Shown: positions 34,998 to 46,062 of the stretch, in pieces
How positions within the stretch are numbered: the first letter of the stretch is position 1
Layout: each line of letters opens with the position of its first letter
Assembly (NCBI GenBank): GCA_963576475.1
Contig: OY754972.1
Span: 30,241,107-30,305,106 of the forward strand
Direction: 5' to 3'
Length of the DNA stretch: 64,000 nt
Source: Molanna angustata
Taxonomy: Eukaryota > Arthropoda > Insecta > Trichoptera > Molannidae
Program-made: the position numbers and the translations under genes
The notes under the pieces: generated by a model
The model's database searches: none
Seen by the model: the letters and a program-made list of their open reading frames with translations, nothing else
Told to the model about the DNA's origin: nothing

Positions 34998-35190
34998 CTT
35001 ATAATGGATCGTTTGACTTCTGTGCCGGCGTCTGGGGTTCAAATTTCAGCAGAAAAGATTTTTTGTTACCTTTACCATCCTTACTGTAATTAGACATGTA
35101 GTATAAGGGAAGCAACCGGGGCATCAGGCCTTAGCAGGATTTTAACAATTGTCTTAGGTTTGAGTGTTCACTGATAACTTGTGCAAGAAT
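34998..35190 (+). repeat. tRNA-related SINE, family 3 (diverged)
   Basis: Begins GGATCGTTTGACTTCTGTGC, then CGGCGTCTGGGGTTCAAATT, as in the copy at 14350, then diverges. The 3' limit is uncertain. Confidence 0.5.
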
Positions 35191-35372
35191 CACCGATATT
35201 AACTACTTTTCATTGAGTTATAATTTTATGTATAATATTGAATATTATAACTTATTTATGAATAATAATAAAATAATACGCATATCTCACAATTATTCAT
35301 TGTATATTTTAAAGAATATTTTTTTTAATATTTACTCCTTACATTATACATTTTGTATAGCACTATTCAATT

Positions 35373-35531
35373 CTTCTTCTTTCCCTTTAGCGCTTTTGTC
35401 CCGTTTCTATCGGGGTACGCTTTGACCATGATCCTAGAATTAGCGAGTCTGGTAATTTATTACATTTAAGCGACTGCCATCTGACCTTCGCAAACCTTAG
35501 AAAGGGGAACCAGACAAATTGGATCATAGCC
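35373..35531 (-). repeat. tRNA-derived SINE, family 2, 5'-truncated, with 10-bp duplication
   Basis: Contains the body and (GAA)n tail of the copy at 21746 but not the tRNA head. Flanked by CTATTCAATT at 35363-35372 and 35532-35541. Truncation at the 5' end with a target duplication is the pattern of LINE-mediated insertion. Confidence 0.85.
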
Positions 35532-35541
35532 CTATTCAATT

Positions 35542-36057
35542 ATTAGTTGGTAATACCGCTTGCTGAGGATTAGATAATTCGATGTGCATGAAGTTTGAAA
35601 TTGAAAAAAAAATACGAAAGAGAACTAAAAATATATTATATATTTCGTCCCATTAACATTGACACTGGAAATTGATATTGGACTTCAAATTTTCGAACAA
35701 TGAGTATTGGATTTTGTGTAGAAACATTTTTAAAAATCAATTAAACTATCATTTTTTTAAATGGACATTGAATATTCTAATCCTCAGCAAGCGCTATGTA
35801 CCTACATCTATTTAAAGAACATCGATTTTTATAAAATCAACAAAAGCCTTTTGTAAATAACATTTAAGTAAATCAAGGATTTAAAAATAAATTTACTTAT
35901 TATAAAAAAAATGATAATTTTTTTTATATTATTCTATGCTGTAATCATTTTTATAATGTTATTAATTAACTAATTCATTTGGTACTAGAAAGCGTAAAAA
36001 AACTGTAATATTTTCATGTGTCAACTCATATCAACTCATGTACCAAGTTTAGGTACA
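35542..36057. other. Intergenic, no gene seen
   Basis: AT-rich. The phrase CCTCAGCAAGCG occurs in opposite orientation at 35562 and 35783, a hint of another inverted repeat. Nothing else supported. Confidence 0.4.
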
Positions 36058-36398
36058 TACACTGTTGTTTTTTTTTTTTTTTTTAATTAATTTCTGGCGT
36101 TCCACCCGATATCGAGTGATATAGCCACTAATCCCTAGAAGGACGAACATTGTAGTAGGTGACAAACATTGAAAACACACCCACCGCAATGCTCGTCCCA
36201 CTCTTGGTAATATATGAAATATATACATATCTATGAAATCAAACAAAAATAAACGTAAAAATGTGCAAATAATACTTTCTTAGTCAAAAAAGGCGAAATA
36301 ATAAAAACGGTCGGCATAATTCGAAAACATACGGAATACCCACATAAACTATATACACACAAACTATATACAAATTCCAAGACCTGGGGACAGTTTTT

Positions 36399-39300
36399 TC
36401 AAAGGAGTTTATTGTTTATTTTCAAAAAATTTGTTATACTTTTATTAATATTTACATCATTCAATGACAATAGGAATTTAGAGTTAACAGGATATGAAGT
36501 GCATGATTTTATTATCTCTGACATAAATTCTTCTCTATTTAATAATTTACATTCAAAGAAAATATGATCACTATTCTCTTCCTGTTCACCGCATTCACAT
36601 ATTGGGGATTGAACAACCTGAATCCTAAATAAATGAGATGCCAAGGAGCAATGGCCAATTCTTAAGCGACAAAGTAGGGAGATGTCAATTTTAGGGAGTT
36701 TTTGACCATAAAACCATGGAGTTCTTGAAATATGATCTTGCAAGGTTTTATAATGGGCTCCTTTAGTAGAGGATTGCCATTCTTCCAGCCATTTTTCTCT
36801 CACTTTTTTGTCAAGGTGTACCATCCTCTCAAGTAGGGTGTGAAGAAAACACTGGGGAGTTAATCCTAATGAACACGCTTCTCTAGCCAGCTGATCTGCC
36901 CGTTCATTACCTGGAATACCCACGTGAGATGGTATCCATCCTATTTCCAACTGATATCCATATTCTGAGGACTCAAAGAGTAAACACTTAATTGTCCAAA
37001 ATAAATCATCATGGGGGTCACTGATATTGTTTTTAACGAGTTTTTGTACGAGACTGAGAGAATCCGTGAAGATTACAGCTTTCTGAATAGACATCGACAG
37101 AATTCTTGATAAAGCCTCTCTCATAGCTACGCATTCCGCTGTATATATGGAAGTGTTTTTGGGAAGTTTAAACTTTTCCTCGATATTTAAACTAGGAATA
37201 CAGAAGGCTGCACCACAATCTCCGTTAGGAGATTTTGAGCCATCTGTGTATATTGAAATATGGTCCTTCCACCTGTCACCAATCACTGAATTAAAGAATC
37301 CGAAAATTCTCGAGAGGTTCCAATACGCTGCAGAGCGATCCATGCCAATAGACATGTGCACTTTAGGGCGAAAAACAATTGCCCTATATGGGATTGAGAA
37401 TATAGGGGTTGTATTTGAGACCTGTGGAGATTCAATAGATTTCAGTAACAGACTAGACTTAAATAGATTAAACATATTTTTTTTGGAAAATTCGTACTGA
37501 GAGATTCTATTGAGTTTATCAACCAGTAGATGAGAAACATTGGGATATCTCCTAAGTAAGAACTTATGGGATAGCAATTCTCTGCGAAGATGTAAAGGCA
37601 TCTCTGAACATTCAATTTGTAAAGCGTTTATAGGAGAGGACTTCATAGCTCCCAAGATTAGTCTTAGGCATTTGGATTGTATTTTTTGCAACTTTAAGCT
37701 AAGGTATTCTGGGAGAGGGTCTATTAGTTGACATCCGTAATCTAAGTGGCTGCGCACCAACGCATTATAAAGTAACTTCATTGTTGTAGGGTGTGATCCC
37801 CACCACACTCTTGAAATGGCTCGCAGGATGTTTATTCTCTTTTCACATTTCGTAACTATTGATTCGACGTGCAGGTTCCATGATAGTTTTCTGTGTAGAA
37901 TTATTCCCAAAAACTTTACAGAATCACTTACAGAAATCGTTGATCCTTCCAGCTGTATAGATATGTTTGGAATTTTATGTTTCCTACTGAATATCACAAC
38001 ATTACTTTTTGTGGGAGATAAGGACATACCATTATCATGTAGCCATCTATTAAATGAAATCAAAGTGTACTGTAATTTAGATGCAGCAACATTAATATCC
38101 TTGTCTTGACAATAAATCACAAAATCATCCGCAAACTGGAGGATCTTACAGGATTGAGAAATGGACGAATCAACATCAGATGTATAGACATTAAAAAGTA
38201 GCGGGCTCAAAACCGAGCCTTGTGGCAGTCCCTTATGGATATCTCTTTGAATTTTGCCTTGAGGAGAGTCAATAACAATGCGGCGTTGTGACATTATATT
38301 AAAAATAAGTTGAGCCAGGAAAGAAGGGATACCAATTTTTACAAGTTTTGTTTGGAGTATGGGAAGTATTACATTGTCATATGCACTGTTTAAATCGAGG
38401 AATGCAGCTACAACATTATTTTTTTTATTAAAGGCAATACGGATGTCTGATGTTATAATAGCCAAATTGTCCATACATGATTTGCCCTTTCTGAACCCAA
38501 ACTGCCAAGGGGGCAAAAGAGATTTTCCTTCGAGAAACCACTCTAGCCGTCCCTTTAATATACGCTCCAGTATCTTTAAAAAACAACAAGATAGTGCAAT
38601 AGGTCTGTATGAAGAAGCCAATTCAGGGTTTTTACCCACCTTAGGAATTGGGATCACAATTTGTTTTTTCCAGTTACTTGGGATTATTCCCGAAAGCAAA
38701 ATTGAATTATACAGTTGAAGTAAATGAGATAAGGCATCATCTGGAAAATTACGAAAAAATGAATATGGAATCAGATCATGGCCCGGGGCAGAGTCAGAAG
38801 TAGTGTTTATAGCTGAATTAAGTTCATCAAGTGAGAATGGGACAGATAAGTCAGAAACCCCATTTGTACCTTGAAAATAAAATGACGGAAGTTCCGAAAA
38901 AGACGGGACATAGGGAGGAGCAAGTTTTTGAGAAAATTCCTCAATGCATCTCTCTAAGTTAACAGTAGAAGGAGATACAAATGAGCCCCTGAACTTTTTA
39001 ATCGAATTCCAAACCTCTGATATAGGTGTATTGGGAGACAAGTTAGAGCAAAAATTACGCCATCCCTGCCTTTTTTTCCTTTTGAGTAGTCTTTTCGCAG
39101 CTGCTTGGGAATTTTTTGCTTTGATAAATTTATCAATACTCATATCTTTTTTAAAGCTACGCATAGCCACTTTTCTTTTCTGGACCGCCAATAAACATTC
39201 TTCGTCCCACCAAGGGGGACTAGAATTATTTCTACCAATAGGTTTGATCTTGGGAATTGTGTTGTCAGCCGCCGAAATGACAATTCTTCTAATCGACTCT

Positions 39301-40115
39301 GCAGTTTCATCAATAGAAGAATCTTCGAGTGAGGTAGAGAAATTTTCAATTTGAGAGCTTAGAAGAGTTTTAAATTCATTCCATTTAGCTTTTCGAAAAG
39401 CGTACCCATGGTATGATCGAACGTTTGTTTGATATTTATTTTTTTTATTTATATTTAAAATGATTGGGTAATGGTCACTCGAGTGGCGATCGTCCATAAT
39501 ATTCCACTCCAACAAAGAAGCCAGATCAGAAGTACATATGGAGATATCCACCGCACTCGGACGATAATATGGAGATGCCACTCTGGTTGGTTCTCCGTTG
39601 TTAAGAATACATAAGGAGTGCGCATCTATGTATTCTAATATATTCTTACCCGATGAGTCGTTATAAGAGCAACCCCAAGACGTAGAGTGAGCATTACTAT
39701 CACCCAATATGACAAATGAATCCGTCAATAATGGGGTAATATTATTCCAAAATGTCAAATCAAATGATGTTTTAGGAGGAATATACAAAGAGACAAAGGA
39801 AACGCCGTAGATTTTAGCTGCAACTATTTGCGATGACATGTTCTGGGGTAAAGATATCTGTGAAAATGGCAAATCGTACTTGACAAAAAGAGCCGTTCCT
39901 CCTTTGCCATCCAGTCTATCGTCTCTCAAACAAGTATAACCAGGTATTTCAAAAACGGATAATGGAGGAAACCATGTTTCTGATATGGCAGCCACATGGA
40001 TTTCATGTGTTTTCATCAAATGGATTATCTCATGTCTGTTAGATACTGCACTGCGACAGTTCCATTGAAGGATAGACAAATTGTTAATTTTGAGTTTTTG
40101 CGTAGACATTTTCAC
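36399..40115 (-). CDS. LINE ORF2: APE endonuclease, reverse transcriptase, RNase H
   Basis: 1,238 residues without a break. N terminus: endonuclease/exonuclease fold (SILQWNCRS near 15, ISETWFPP near 45, ILGDSNAHSTSWG near 140, DRHSSDHYPI near 210). Middle: RT with AFLDLNSAYDNV, GLPQGSVLSPLLFNVY and the catalytic FADD at about 661-664. C-terminal part: RNase H with TDGS near 957, TAECVAMREAL, FTDSLSLV and SHVGIPGNERADQLA near 1060. It ends in a zinc-binding C.C....H....C segment (CECGEQEENSDHIFFEC). All key acidic residues are present. It nicks the target, reverse-transcribes the element RNA and removes the RNA strand. The start lies inside the end of ORF1, suggesting translational coupling. 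Confidence 0.95.
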   Translation of the reverse strand: MKMSTQKLKINNLSILQWNCRSAVSNRHEIIHLMKTHEIHVAAISETWFPPLSVFEIPGYTCLRDDRLDGKGGTALFVKYDLPFSQISLPQNMSSQIVAAKIYGVSFVSLYIPPKTSFDLTFWNNITPLLTDSFVILGDSNAHSTSWGCSYNDSSGKNILEYIDAHSLCILNNGEPTRVASPYYRPSAVDISICTSDLASLLEWNIMDDRHSSDHYPIILNINKKNKYQTNVRSYHGYAFRKAKWNEFKTLLSSQIENFSTSLEDSSIDETAESIRRIVISAADNTIPKIKPIGRNNSSPPWWDEECLLAVQKRKVAMRSFKKDMSIDKFIKAKNSQAAAKRLLKRKKRQGWRNFCSNLSPNTPISEVWNSIKKFRGSFVSPSTVNLERCIEEFSQKLAPPYVPSFSELPSFYFQGTNGVSDLSVPFSLDELNSAINTTSDSAPGHDLIPYSFFRNFPDDALSHLLQLYNSILLSGIIPSNWKKQIVIPIPKVGKNPELASSYRPIALSCCFLKILERILKGRLEWFLEGKSLLPPWQFGFRKGKSCMDNLAIITSDIRIAFNKKNNVVAAFLDLNSAYDNVILPILQTKLVKIGIPSFLAQLIFNIMSQRRIVIDSPQGKIQRDIHKGLPQGSVLSPLLFNVYTSDVDSSISQSCKILQFADDFVIYCQDKDINVAASKLQYTLISFNRWLHDNGMSLSPTKSNVVIFSRKHKIPNISIQLEGSTISVSDSVKFLGIILHRKLSWNLHVESIVTKCEKRINILRAISRVWWGSHPTTMKLLYNALVRSHLDYGCQLIDPLPEYLSLKLQKIQSKCLRLILGAMKSSPINALQIECSEMPLHLRRELLSHKFLLRRYPNVSHLLVDKLNRISQYEFSKKNMFNLFKSSLLLKSIESPQVSNTTPIFSIPYRAIVFRPKVHMSIGMDRSAAYWNLSRIFGFFNSVIGDRWKDHISIYTDGSKSPNGDCGAAFCIPSLNIEEKFKLPKNTSIYTAECVAMREALSRILSMSIQKAVIFTDSLSLVQKLVKNNISDPHDDLFWTIKCLLFESSEYGYQLEIGWIPSHVGIPGNERADQLAREACSLGLTPQCFLHTLLERMVHLDKKVREKWLEEWQSSTKGAHYKTLQDHISRTPWFYGQKLPKIDISLLCRLRIGHCSLASHLFRIQVVQSPICECGEQEENSDHIFFECKLLNREEFMSEIIKSCTSYPVNSKFLLSLNDVNINKSITNFLKINNKLL

Positions 40116-41454
40116 TAATAAATGATTGGAGGCTTGAAACTAGTTGAGCAACGTTGGACGGTGAGTGATTTACAGATGAAAGTAATTGGATTAGAATATT
40201 AACGATAGAGAAAAGAAAATTGTTGTTATCTATTGAAAGAGTATTTTGCAGATTGTCAATTGTTGGTTCCGAATTTTTTTTATCACAAATTAAAGGGTCA
40301 TTATTCAATGCACAACCATTGGGGGCCGACGATGGTGTATTTCCATTAGGGAATAAAAGGAGTGAGTTATATTCTGAATGATTAAATGAGTGTCTGAGAG
40401 AGGGTTTCGGTGTTTTATAAACAAATTTTTTTCGGAGATTATGTGCATTGTGGTTGGGATTTGAACTGTTTTCAGTGTGACTATCTGATATGACTTTAGC
40501 ATATGATGGTAGGTTCGGTGGATGAAGTTTGGCTGCTTGTATAAACGAGACGCTCTTTAAGGCCATTGTCTGTTTAATGTCTTTTTGCCTGGAGTACTCC
40601 GGACAAGACAGACTTATTGCTTTATGATCCCCATTACAATTGAAACATTTTGTCTCTTTTGCTGGACAATTGTCGGAATTGTGGCTATCTCCGCAATTGA
40701 AACATTTAGTTGCGGATCTACAGGTAGCTCTTAAGTGTCCAAATTTACAACAATTGAACCACTGTATAGTCGGATAAAAATATGTTTCAACGGGGAAAGA
40801 GATGTAGTAAAAATATATATAGGATGGTAAAGACTGTCCCTCAAAGGTCACAACTACAGACCTTGATGGTTTCCATACGGCTGTTCCTGAGGTTGTATCT
40901 TTATAATTTAATCGCCTTACTTTCAAAATGTTACTAATGTTCTCATTAGAGGCTTTTATCTCTGAAATAATTTCCTCTTCTGATACATCAGTTGGAATTC
41001 CCTTGATGAGGCCCATGCGAGATATATTATAGGAAGGAATGAAGCCCTTAAAATTACCATTAGAAATCAAAAATATATTTTTAATAAATGTATTGGCTGC
41101 ATTAGCGGTTGAAAACTCCATGGAAATTTTGTATCTGCCTTCGGTTTTTACTGATCCGCCAACGATTTGAGATATTTTTTTAGATGTTAAAAATTTACCA
41201 AAATCCATAGGAAAAATTCTTTTTCCTTGTTCGCAATTCTGAACTATTACAGTAAAAGGACCGAGAGATTGAGAAGAGTAGAAATGATCACGTCTTGGTG
41301 AAGAAAATTCCTGATGAGAGCTAGTCTGTGCTGAGGTAGGAGATACATTAGATTGGTCAAGAGAAGGGTTCATTTTCCTTTTCTTGGCATCGGGGAGGTC
41401 AGGGGGAGCAGGATCTGGGGGAATTGGAGGAACGGGAGAAGGAGGGGGTTCCAT
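40084..41454 (-). CDS. LINE ORF1: gag-like nucleic-acid-binding protein
   Basis: 456 residues. The N terminus is proline-rich (PPSPVPPIPPDPAPPDLPD), followed by an RRM-like central region (residues about 65-220) and Cys/His knuckles at about 230-290: KCFNCGDSHNSDNC and KCFNCNGDHKAISLSC, preceded by a first knuckle reading QWFNCCKFGHLRATC. In that first knuckle the leading Cys is Trp (TGG instead of TGT), so it may be impaired. The C terminus is Asn/Ser-rich. It is expected to coat the element RNA. Its stop lies 32 nt into ORF2. Confidence 0.92.
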   Translation of the reverse strand: MEPPPSPVPPIPPDPAPPDLPDAKKRKMNPSLDQSNVSPTSAQTSSHQEFSSPRRDHFYSSQSLGPFTVIVQNCEQGKRIFPMDFGKFLTSKKISQIVGGSVKTEGRYKISMEFSTANAANTFIKNIFLISNGNFKGFIPSYNISRMGLIKGIPTDVSEEEIISEIKASNENISNILKVRRLNYKDTTSGTAVWKPSRSVVVTFEGQSLPSYIYFYYISFPVETYFYPTIQWFNCCKFGHLRATCRSATKCFNCGDSHNSDNCPAKETKCFNCNGDHKAISLSCPEYSRQKDIKQTMALKSVSFIQAAKLHPPNLPSYAKVISDSHTENSSNPNHNAHNLRKKFVYKTPKPSLRHSFNHSEYNSLLLFPNGNTPSSAPNGCALNNDPLICDKKNSEPTIDNLQNTLSIDNNNFLFSIVNILIQLLSSVNHSPSNVAQLVSSLQSFISENVYAKTQN

Positions 41455-41686
41455 TCTTTCCTCAATCTATGATATGTGTAAAAAGTAAATAAAAATAAAA
41501 TAATAAATATATATAACGAAAATGAAATTAAATTGAAATTGAAAAAACCGTCCCTATAGTGGTAAACAAAAAATATATAGAAGAAATATTTGGAATCTTA
41601 TCTGTTCTGCAACAATAACTCAGGACTGGCAGCGAAAACACATCCGTCACTGGTAACTGTTCGACACAAACTCCTACACTGTTGTT

Positions 41687-42198
41687 ATGACTATAATAAT
41701 TTGGTTATGACAAATAATAATGATATAGATTAGGTACTTAGGTACGTAGGTACTTTGTCTAACCATGAGTCGAGATTTTTTGTATCCAGAAAAATTATTT
41801 CATAGATAGTTTATGCATATCTCCATAATATACTTATATCCTTGTCAATCTCCATCTTTATTTCTTTCTGTTGATATAAGTTTTTTTTTTCAGTTTCAAT
41901 ATTTTAATACTCAAATTTTTATATATTTTATTTGAAGTACGTCAGTGGTTTTCGAGTATGTATTCTGTTAATTTCGCTCAGAGTACTATGGTTATGTCTT
42001 TAGACAATCCATAGTAAACGGATAAAATTATTGATCTTGTGGAGTATTATTTGACGAGAAATTGTCAATTGTAAGTCGTATTAACAATATAACGAATAAG
42101 GTCATGAAAACCATTGGCTTTGTTTTACGTAGGTATTGTACATATAATTATTTAATTATTTACCAAAAATTAAACATATTATAGGTACTGTTCTCTTG
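41687..42198. other. Intergenic, no gene seen
   Basis: AT-rich DNA next to the LINE insertion. Confidence 0.4.
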
Positions 42199-42935
42199 TA
42201 GATGGAATCTATTTGTCAAACTTTAAGATTCACAGATGACATCGTATTAATATCTGAAGACCTGAATGAAGCTAACGTTATGCTACAAGAGCTCGTAGAA
42301 GAGACAAACAAATTTGGAATTTTTATTAACACAAGCAAGACAAAAATCATGACACAGAGGAGGTTAATGAATACAAATATCTCGGCCACAACATCTTACT
42401 CTCCAGAGATAACCAGCAGCTGAGCTTCAGAGGAGAATGGTCTTGGGTGGGAAGCGTATGGTAACTTAAAGAAGTTCTTCGACAGCAACATTCCGCAAAG
42501 CCTTAAACGTAAAATTTACGACCAATGTGTATTATCAGTACGAACATACGGAGCAGGAACGCTTACACTCACTAAATCGACCATGAGGAAACTCCGCGTA
42601 GCACAAAGAAAACATGAAAGAGCCATGCTAAAATCGGATAACTATCGGACCGAATAAGAAATGAGGAGATACGTAAAAGGTCAGGAGTAACAGACCTCGT
42701 CTAAAGAGTGGCTAAGCTCAAGTGGTCTTTTGCGGGACACGTTGCTAGACATCAAGGTGGACAAAAAGGGTAGTGGAATGGAGACCTCGCGAATATAAAA
42801 TAAGTAGAGGAAGCCCCCCCCCCCACGCGATGGTCTGATGATATAAAAAGAATGGCTAGTGATTGGATGCAGAACAGAGATATATGGGGAAGGCCTACGT
42901 TCAACAGTGGACAGAAATGGCTGTATAAGTAAAGA
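42199..42935 (+). pseudogene. Decayed reverse transcriptase, catalytic to C-terminal part
   Basis: Starts with QTLRFTDDIVLISEDLNEAN (FTDD in place of F/YADD), followed by FGIFINTSKTKIMT and, in another frame, EVNEYKYLGHNILLSRDNQQ. Later pieces such as AKLKWSFAGHVARHQGG and PTRWSDDIKRMASDW, then WGRPTFNSGQKWL, come from the C-terminal tail. Multiple frameshifts and stops. Same general group as the other RT remnants in the window. Confidence 0.85.
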
Positions 42936-43751
42936 AGAAAGTGATTTCATATAATTTTAAATTTATCAATGTTTTTATACTTTTGGACATTGTTTTGTGA
43001 ATACATTATTAAGTACTATAATTGTTATTTTATTTTGTAGATCATCAATTCTGCATTTTTTTATATATAATTATATATAATTTATTAAAAGTATAATAAA
43101 TAGTATTATATATCGAATATTTTTATTATTGCATATGCGCAAACATCGGATTTTTTTCCCTGTCGGGAGTCAAAGGTTTCCCTGTCGGGAGTATTATATA
43201 TATATTTTTTTTAATAAAAATAAATTATATTAAAAAAAACAATAAATAAATAAAAGAGACAGACCGATAGACAGACAGACAGTACCCACAACATTAACAG
43301 ATTAACACCTCCCGCTTTCAAAAGAAATCTGAGGAATCATTTCCTTAAATATAATAATTAAATTTGTCTCCTTATCATATCCTTGTCCCCCTTTTCTCCT
43401 CAACCCTCCGTTTTTTATTGTTTTTGTTATATATGTTATATATTTACTCACATTATATATTTTACTCACATTATATATTTTACTCACATAAATTGGTAGG
43501 TACGTGTCATAAACACAATTTACCTCACCAAATTAATGTTGGTTGGAAGTTATTGCCATATGGCAATAAGCCAACCATTGTGGACATGAGTACAATATGT
43601 TTAAACATGTGATGAAATTGTAAATACAATTTTACGCCAAATTCTTTAAAAGTAAAAACATACGTGATCAACACAATAATCAAAAAGTTTTTTACTCTCC
43701 ACACTATGGAATAGTGGAGAGTCATGATTTCACAATTTTTAAGCGTATTTT
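42936..43751. other. Intergenic, no gene seen
   Basis: AT-rich, with TTTCCCTGTCGGGAGT duplicated at 43156 and 43178, a (CAGA)n-like patch at 43257 and short ATTTTACTCACATTATAT repeats at 43440-43490. No gene. Confidence 0.5.
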
Positions 43752-44692
43752 TCCAACTGACGATTTTTTCAAGAGAATGTATTTCTCTTAACATATCGAC
43801 AAAGTTTCAAGCGAAGATATGCGAGATTTGTATGCCAGATCTATATTTTTCACGGTTTTTTAACTTTGAAGTCAAAAAACACTAACTTAGAGGCTTCGCA
43901 ATGTATGTGTTATACATATATACGGATTTATTTAGAATTCTGAGTATAACATGTAGTGTCTGTGTGTCCCCTCCCCCTTATAACTTTTGATCCGCTCAAT
44001 TTACAGAGCCCAAAATTTCTGAATATATAGATTTAAATATATATAAAGCCTACAAAACGACATACTCAGAATTTTAAATCTTTGTTTCAGTCAGGGGTTA
44101 TCAACTTTTGATTTTTTTAATTATTTTTCATTATATCTCAAAAACCATAAAAGCTAGAATGCTGAAAATGGGTAAGTACAAATATGTATGGCAAATAAAT
44201 AATCTCAAATTTATTTTTTCAAAAAATTCAATTTGTGTTTTTCTTTTTTTTCTTTGTTTTTCTTAAATATTTTTCTTAATAAAAATGTTTGAGTTTCTCA
44301 AACATTTCAAATGTTTTTCTTAATTTTGCTCGAAAATAAGATAAACATTTTTTTTATGATAAATTTATGTGTGTAAGTTTTTTTAACAATAGAATTTAGT
44401 GACAACATCGTTTCATACAATTTGTAAGGCAGTAAACACTACACAATATCTTACTCAATAGTTTGATACCTACTTAATCTACAAACATACATCATGCTGT
44501 TTTTATATTCTGAGTATACTCCTATAGGAAAACAAACTGCCTTGCATACTATCCTATCCTGACATACATACCTACTTTTATATATAGAAAACAAAATATT
44601 TTAAAATATTTATTAATTTGTGTTTAAGTGTTTATAGTTTGGTACGTACTCTTCAATTATGCATACTATCGCCATCGACAGTTGGATCTCAT
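43752..44692 (+). mobile_element. Helitron family A copy, 3' end broken
   Basis: Starts TCCAACTGACGATTTTTTC and runs through the body to ATCGACAGTTGGATCTCAT. There the terminal hairpin is replaced by another fragment. No GT array of length. Confidence 0.8.
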
Positions 44693-46062
44693 CGAAGCCT
44701 CTAAGTTGGTTGACATCAATGTTGGAAAAATCGTGAAAAATATAGACCCTGCATACAAATCTCACGTATCCTGGCTTGAAACTTTGTCTATGTGTTAAGA
44801 GAAATAAATTCTCTTGAACAAATCGACAGTTGGAAAACAACGTATCTTAAAATATTTATAAATTTGTGTTTAATGTTAATAGTTTGGAATGTATTCTTCA
44901 ATAAATACATACTATCGCCATCGACAGTTGGATCTCATGTGTTACATGCAACTAGTATATTCCACGTGTCGATTTGTTAGAGAATTTTATTCTCTTAATA
45001 TGCCGACAAAGTATCAAGTCAAGATACGCGAGATTTGTATGCAGGGTCTATATTTTTCACGGTTTTTCCAACTTTGAAGTCAAAAAACACCATCTTAAAG
45101 GCTTCGCAGCATATATGTTCTGTATATGAATTTACTCAGGATTCGGTGTAGAACATTAAGTATATCTGTGTGTCTGTGATGTGTCCGTCATAAAATATAG
45201 GATACTAAATGGGTGTATATGGTTTTATCAGGAAACAATTAGGTATAATTATATGTAAACTGTACATTTTGTATATAATGGCTATTATTTAGTTCCTCCT
45301 TCCTAGAATTGGGATCATCCGGTTTGAGGAGATGAGGTTGCTATTTGGCAGTACCAAATACTGTTTGAGGTCATGGCCAATAATCATTTTATTTAAAAAT
45401 GGGTTCTTTATAATCGATAGTTACATCGTATTAAACCAGCCATCTCATTTTTGGTCTGCCTCTGCCTCTTCTACTGTCAATTCATTAAGAGAATTAAATT
45501 CTCTTGAACGAATCGACAGTTGAAATATTTTTAAAAATTGAACTTAGTGACGCCATCGTTTTATACAATTTGTATGGCAGAATGCGCAATATCTACGGGG
45601 ACTCTTAATAGTTTGATACTTAATCTTCATAGCGGTTTACATATTCGGCATAGGAAAAAAGGACAAAATTCAACGCTATCCTATCCTGACATATAAATTT
45701 TGTAAAGGAAAACAAAATATCTTAAATATTCAATAATTCGGATTTAGTTTCGTACACAGAAAAAAAAGTTTTCTTCAGTCAAGAAATTTTTTCATATATA
45801 ACGAAAATAATATTCTCTCAAATTGAGATTTTTTGTTTTATCTCAAAACAATATTTTCTTAATTCAAACAAATTTATTTGAATTAAGAAAATACTGTTTT
45901 GAGATGAAACAAAAACATCTTAATTTGAGAGAATATTATTTTCGTTATATATGAAAAAATATTCTTGACTGAAGAAATTTTATGAATTTTTCTTTCCGTG
46001 TACGTTATTTATCTAAACATTCTATCGCCATCGGCATTTGAATCTCATGTGTTACATGCAAC
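44693..46062. mobile_element. Mosaic of Helitron family A fragments
   Basis: In order: a minus 5' fragment (44693-44835), a plus 3' fragment ending ATGCAACTAG|T (44836-44956), a plus 5' fragment (44962-45190), an unrelated stretch (45200-45480), a short 5'-end piece (45482-45522), and a plus 3' fragment (45530-46062) ending in CTAG|T that is interrupted by a Tc1/mariner-like palindrome. This looks like repeated insertion at or near Helitron ends. Confidence 0.75.
45753..46002. mobile_element. Palindromic Tc1/mariner-like MITE with TA duplication
   Basis: Between TA at 45753 and TA at 46001, a 246-bp nearly perfect palindrome: CACAGAAAAAAAAG...TTCTTCAGTCAAGAA mirrored by TTCTTGACTGAAGAA...TTTCTTTCCGTG. 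It splits a Helitron fragment, so it is the younger insertion. Confidence 0.85.

Larger units (their letters stand above)
36058..41686 (-). mobile_element. Full-length non-LTR retrotransposon (I-like, with RNase H)
   Basis: A 5,605-bp element (36070-41674) flanked by the perfect 12-bp duplication TACACTGTTGTT at 36058-36069 and 41675-41686. On the minus strand it has a 5' UTR of about 220 bp, ORF1, ORF2, a 3' UTR of about 310 bp and a poly(A) tail (T run at 36068-36084 on the plus strand). ORF1 and ORF2 overlap by 32 nt in different frames. Open frames, tail and perfect duplication together indicate a very recent insertion and a possibly active element. An RNase H domain with APE endonuclease points to the I group rather than Jockey proper; the clade assignment is by domain order only. 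Confidence 0.93.

Noticed and set aside
37147..39354. Several plus-strand frames of 60-136 codons
   Set aside because: Antisense shadows of LINE ORF2.
42681..42950. 89-codon minus frame near a C run
   Set aside because: Antisense to a decayed RT fragment that reads better on the plus strand.
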